A stretch of 9,452 nt of DNA, taken from Acidimicrobiia bacterium. GTDB taxonomy: Bacteria > Actinomycetota > Acidimicrobiia > IMCC26256 > JAENVU01. The notes beneath the pieces are model-generated. The model saw only the letters and a list, made by a program, of their open reading frames with translations. It did not search any database and was not told where the DNA came from. The position numbers were made by a program, and so were the translations under genes. Where the stretch lies: NCBI GenBank assembly GCA_016650415.1, contig JAENVU010000230.1, positions 1-9,452 on the forward strand, in the 5' to 3' direction. Shown here one piece after another: positions 7,345-9,452 of this stretch (its first letter is position 1; every line of letters begins with the position of its first letter).

Positions 7345-7649
7345 GCGACCAGGACCACCACGACGACGAGTACGACGACGAAGTCGGCGCCGAAGGCAAC
7401 CGGATCATCGGTGGCCTCGCCAAGGCGGTCGTCGAGCACGTCACCCGCTCCATCGCGGACGAGCCCGATGCCATCGACGTCGACATCATCGAGCGGCGCG
7501 GCGAGGTCTCACTCCTCGTCCACGCCGACAAGGGCGACATGGGTCGGCTGATCGGCAAGCGCGGTCGTGTGGTGCAGGCATTGCGGCAGGTCACGCGGGC
7601 TGCGGGCGCTGCCGAAGGTATCCGCGCGTCGGTCGATATCGTCGAATAG
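7341..7649 (+). CDS. khpA: KhpA, single-KH-domain RNA-binding protein
   Basis: A 102-residue protein whose region from about residue 22 is a type II KH domain. It includes the RNA-contacting GXXG loop as GKRG (72-75) within MGRLIGKRGRVVQALRQV, followed by the ASVDIVE end strand. KhpA proteins bind RNA, often together with KhpB, and affect cell size or small-RNA stability in Gram-positive bacteria. The gene's usual home is between rpsP and rimM, as here. Residues 1-18 (SDQDHHDDEYDDEVGAEG) form a strongly acidic, His-containing extension not present in the shorter, roughly 75-80 residue versions. The start is supported by an internal RBS and the 4-base overlap with rpsP. The family call is firm; the RNA targets are unknown. 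Confidence 0.95.
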   Translation: MSDQDHHDDEYDDEVGAEGNRIIGGLAKAVVEHVTRSIADEPDAIDVDIIERRGEVSLLVHADKGDMGRLIGKRGRVVQALRQVTRAAGAAEGIRASVDIVE

Positions 7650-7652
7650 CCG

Positions 7653-8123
7653 ATGAGCGCGGCCGCCCGCCTCGAGGTAGGCCGCATCGGACGGGCTCAC
7701 GGCTTGCGCGGTGAGGTCGCCGTGCTCCTGAGCACCGATCGCGACGAACGCGTCGCGCCGGGTGCGTCGCTCGCCACCGCCGATCGCGAACTGGTCGTCG
7801 CGTCCTCGCGCCGCCATCAGCAGCGGTGGTTGGTGCGGTTCGAAGGGGTTGCGGATCGAGACGCCGCCGAGGCCCTCCAGGGCGAGGTGCTCTACGCAGA
7901 CCGGATCGATTCGGGCGCCGACGAACTGTGGGTGCACGAGCTGATCGGCGCGACCGTGCAGGACCGGACGGGAACCACCCTCGGAACGGTCATCGCGTTG
8001 GAAGCGAACCCGGCGAGTGATCTGCTCGTCCTCGACGGCGACCGTCTCCTCCCACTGGCGTTCCTCGTCTCGCATGAGCCGGGCATCGTCGTCGTCGACC
8101 CGCCCGAAGGACTCTGGGACTGA
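7653..8123 (+). CDS. rimM: Ribosome maturation factor RimM
   Basis: RimM binds 30S precursors near uS19 in the head and assists 16S rRNA processing. The 156 residues split into an N-terminal beta-barrel (about 6-87), opening with LEVGRIGRAHGLRGEV, the family signature, and a C-terminal PRC-barrel (about 92-156) from ELWVHELIGATV through LPLAFLVSHEPGIVVVDPPEGLWD. The start lies 3 bases after the khpA stop. No Shine-Dalgarno is visible ahead of it, so translation probably depends on re-initiation by ribosomes ending khpA. The length is slightly short for the family, but both domains are complete. Confidence 0.97.
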   Translation: MSAAARLEVGRIGRAHGLRGEVAVLLSTDRDERVAPGASLATADRELVVASSRRHQQRWLVRFEGVADRDAAEALQGEVLYADRIDSGADELWVHELIGATVQDRTGTTLGTVIALEANPASDLLVLDGDRLLPLAFLVSHEPGIVVVDPPEGLWD

Positions 8124-8130
8124 TCCGACC

Positions 8131-8868
8131 ATGCGTATCGACGTGTTCTCGATCTTTCCGGAGTATCTGAGCGGCCCGCTCTCACTGTCCTTGATCCAAC
8201 GTGCCCGCGACGCCGGCCGGCTCGATCTGCGCCTTCACGATCTGCGGACCCAGGCGTCCGATCCGCATCGAACCGTTGACGATGCTCCGTTCGGCGGCGG
8301 ACCGGGCATGGTCATGATGCCGGAGCCGCTCTTCGCCGCGGTGGAAGCCGTCGCGCCGCCCCGTCCGCTGTTGCTCCTCGCCGCCGGTGGCCGCCGGTTC
8401 GATCAGGGCCGTGCTCGCGAGTTGGCCGCGCTCGACGGGTTCTCACTGTTGTGCGGCCGGTACGAAGGGGTGGACCAGCGAGTCGCGGACCACCTCTGCG
8501 ACGGTGAGTTGTCGGTGGGCGATGTCGTCCTGGCCGGAGGCGAAGCCGCCGCATTGGTGGTGATCGAGGCCGTGACCCGCCTGGTCCCCGGCGTGATGGG
8601 AAACGCCGAATCCGGCGTGGACGAGTCGTTTGCCGCCGGGCGGCTGGAGTATCCGCAGTACACCCGGCCCGCGGAGTTTCGGGGCTGGGCCGTGCCGGAC
8701 GTGCTCCGATCCGGCGATCACGGCCGGATCGAGCGGTGGCGACGAGCCCAATCGCTGCGCCGGACCCTGGACCGGCGACCCGACCTGATTCCGGGCGGCG
8801 AGGATGCGCTGGAACCCGCCGAACGGGCCCTCCTCGACGAGTTCTCGAATCCGGACGCGTCCGGCTAG
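8131..8868 (+). CDS. trmD: tRNA (guanine-37-N1)-methyltransferase TrmD
   Basis: TrmD makes m1G37 next to the anticodon, using S-adenosylmethionine, and so prevents +1 frameshifting. The 245-residue SPOUT enzyme starts MRIDVFSIFPEYL, the family's conserved N-terminus; a longer frame back to 8017 overlaps rimM and is rejected. Visible motifs are HRTVDDAPFGGGPGMVMM (46-63), LLCGRYEGVDQRV (106-118), the knot SVGDVVLAGGE (128-138), VTRLVPGVMG with R150 (equivalent to E. coli Arg154), and LEYPQYTRP (172-180). At the position of the E. coli catalytic base Asp169 this protein has Glu165 (in VDESF), with no gap between it and R150. The C-terminal helical domain follows (RIERWRRAQSLRRT). It starts 7 bases after rimM and lacks a near RBS; GAAGGA at 8106-8111 is 19 bases away, so translation is probably coupled. 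Confidence 0.98.
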   Translation: MRIDVFSIFPEYLSGPLSLSLIQRARDAGRLDLRLHDLRTQASDPHRTVDDAPFGGGPGMVMMPEPLFAAVEAVAPPRPLLLLAAGGRRFDQGRARELAALDGFSLLCGRYEGVDQRVADHLCDGELSVGDVVLAGGEAAALVVIEAVTRLVPGVMGNAESGVDESFAAGRLEYPQYTRPAEFRGWAVPDVLRSGDHGRIERWRRAQSLRRTLDRRPDLIPGGEDALEPAERALLDEFSNPDASG

Positions 8869-8871
8869 CAT
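8866..8871 (+). promoter_or_regulatory. Putative -10 box (TAGCAT) for rplS, overlapping the trmD stop
   Basis: The trmD stop TAG forms the first half of TAGCAT, a TANNNT match. Initiation about 7-8 bases on (near 8879) would give a leader of about 32 bases that keeps the rplS RBS. The rplS gap (42 bases) is much longer than the other gaps in the operon, which also suggests an internal start. No -35 was identified. Confidence 0.4.
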
Positions 8872-8893
8872 CATCCCCTCCACAGATCCGCCC

Positions 8894-8899
8894 GAAGGA
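8894..8899 (+). promoter_or_regulatory. Ribosome binding site for rplS
   Basis: GAAGGA stands 11 bases upstream of the ATG at 8911. It is the only purine-rich stretch in the gap and supports that start. Confidence 0.65.
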
Positions 8900-8910
8900 C
8901 CCAGCGCGCC

Positions 8911-9255
8911 ATGAACCCCACAGACCTGGTCGACCGCGCCGCATTGCGCGACGACATCCCCGAGTTCGCTCCCGGCGACACCGTGAAGGTGCACGTCCGG
9001 GTGGTTGAAGGCAACCGTCAGCGGGTGCAGCTGTTCCAGGGTGTCGTGATCGGCCGCAAGGGCGACGGCGTCCGGGAGACGTTCAAGGTTCGCAAGATGA
9101 GCTTCGGCGTCGGAGTCGAGCGCACCTTTCCGGTGCATTCGCCGATCGTGGCCCAGATCGAAGTGGCCACCCGTGGCGACGTGCGGCGGGCGAAGCTCTA
9201 CTACCTGCGCGACCGGATCGGGAAGGCCGCGAAGATCAAAGAGAAGCGCTTCTGA
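8911..9255 (+). CDS. rplS: 50S ribosomal protein bL19
   Basis: bL19 sits at the 30S-50S interface and contributes to an intersubunit bridge. The 114-residue sequence is the normal length. It shows PGDTVKVHVRVVEGNRQRVQ (21-40), LFQGVVIGRKGDG, the SFGVGVERTFPVHSPIV core (64-80) and the basic C-terminal segment RRAKLYYLRDRIGKAAKIK. It ends in EKRF. It has its own RBS and a probable promoter, yet stays in the usual place behind trmD. In Mycobacterium lepB and rnhB follow rplS; here the next gene is the DUF2469 gene. Confidence 0.99.
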   Translation: MNPTDLVDRAALRDDIPEFAPGDTVKVHVRVVEGNRQRVQLFQGVVIGRKGDGVRETFKVRKMSFGVGVERTFPVHSPIVAQIEVATRGDVRRAKLYYLRDRIGKAAKIKEKRF

Positions 9256-9279
9256 CGCTCCGTCGGGGCACCGCGCCTC

Positions 9280-9285
9280 TACACT
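9280..9285 (+). promoter_or_regulatory. Putative -10 box (TACACT) upstream of the micro-ORF and DUF2469 gene
   Basis: TACACT matches TANNNT and lies in the 37-base gap after rplS. Seven bases separate it from the A of the ATG at 9293, the ideal distance for a transcript beginning exactly with that ATG. No clear -35 is seen. Confidence 0.5.
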
Positions 9286-9292
9286 TCGACGC

Positions 9293-9328
9293 ATGAAATT
9301 GGCGCAGGCGTATGAGGGGCGAGCATGA
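9293..9328 (+). CDS. Possible 11-residue leader peptide (MKLAQAYEGRA)
   Basis: An ATG placed at the expected transcription start opens an 11-codon frame ending in TGA at 9326-9328. That stop overlaps the DUF2469 start codon as ATGA. If the transcript is leaderless, ribosomes would translate this peptide first and could re-initiate on the next gene. The frame also contains the GAGGGG RBS of that gene. The peptide has no recognisable attenuator codon run or stalling motif. It is too short for codon statistics, so it may simply be an untranslated leader. Confidence 0.35.
   Translation: MKLAQAYEGRA
9314..9319 (+). promoter_or_regulatory. Ribosome binding site for the DUF2469 gene
   Basis: GAGGGG lies 5 bases before the ATG at 9325. 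An in-frame TGA at 9313-9315 rules out any earlier start for that gene, so RBS and frame agree on the start. Confidence 0.6.
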
Positions 9329-9452
9329 GCGCTGAGGATCTCGAACGCTACGAAACCGAGATCGAACTCCAGCTCTATCGCGAGTACCGCGATGTGCTCC
9401 CGATGTTCTCCTACGTCGTCGAGACCGAGCGCCGTTTCTATCTGACCAACTC
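9325..9452 (+). CDS. DUF2469 family protein (3'-truncated by window)
   Basis: The first 42 residues are visible, beginning MSAEDLERYETEIELQLYRE. They contain YREYRDV and SYVVETERRFYL, which closely match the start of DUF2469 proteins such as M. tuberculosis Rv2901c as I remember it. The family is small (about 100 residues), of unknown function and essentially actinobacterial, which helps place the organism. In Mycobacterium it also sits a few genes downstream of rplS. The upstream in-frame stop at 9313 fixes the start at 9325. The frame runs off the end of the window, so the rest of the protein is unseen. Confidence 0.93.
   Translation, partial: MSAEDLERYETEIELQLYREYRDVLPMFSYVVETERRFYLTN

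Noticed and set aside
8017..8130. Longer trmD frame starting inside rimM
   Set aside because: The extra 38 residues overlap the RimM PRC-barrel coding region and have no TrmD homology. The conserved MRIDVFSIFP start is at 8131.
1..9452. CRISPR array, tRNA/rRNA genes, IS elements, phage or defence genes
   Set aside because: No repeat-spacer pattern, tRNA-like cloverleaf, transposase, integrase or toxin/antitoxin motif was seen. All substantial coding capacity is explained by conserved housekeeping genes.

Overview
The window is a compact, single-strand block of conserved housekeeping genes from a high-G+C bacterium, almost certainly an actinomycetote. Four things point there: a DUF2469 gene (an actinobacterial family) at the right edge, a bS16 ribosomal protein with a long alanine-rich tail, an FtsY with an N-terminal membrane helix, and start sites that look leaderless behind TANNNT -10 boxes. 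A deep-branching class such as Acidimicrobiia would fit, but that placement is a tentative guess.

Layout, all on the + strand: smc (5' end cut off by the window) - MscS-family channel - ftsY - ffh - rpsP - khpA - rimM - trmD - rplS - a tiny 11-codon upstream ORF - DUF2469 gene (3' end cut off). No gene-free stretch exceeds 93 bases. The minus strand carries only long ORFs that mirror the G+C-rich coding strand. I see no rRNA, tRNA, CRISPR array, mobile element, phage gene or attachment site.

The genes form three functional groups. The first is chromosome organisation (SMC), with a small-conductance mechanosensitive channel 7 bases behind it. The second is co-translational membrane targeting: the SRP receptor FtsY and the SRP GTPase Ffh, next to each other, each with its own apparent -10 box exactly 9 bases before an ATG that lacks a Shine-Dalgarno sequence. 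The third is the ribosome-biogenesis operon rpsP-khpA-rimM-trmD, with a 4-base overlap and gaps of 3 and 7 bases, followed by rplS, which has its own likely promoter and RBS. KhpA is an RNA-binding KH protein, RimM matures the 30S subunit around uS19, TrmD makes m1G37 in tRNA, and bS16 and bL19 are ribosomal proteins.

This is an ordinary, well-known syntenic region, and I found no undescribed defence, mobile or biosynthetic system. The points worth a second look are regulatory or fine-scale. They are the repeated leaderless promoter design, a possible leaderless micro-ORF overlapping the DUF2469 start by ATGA, a trmD stop codon that doubles as part of a putative rplS -10 box, a Glu at the usual catalytic Asp position of TrmD, and gene-order differences from better-known actinobacteria.
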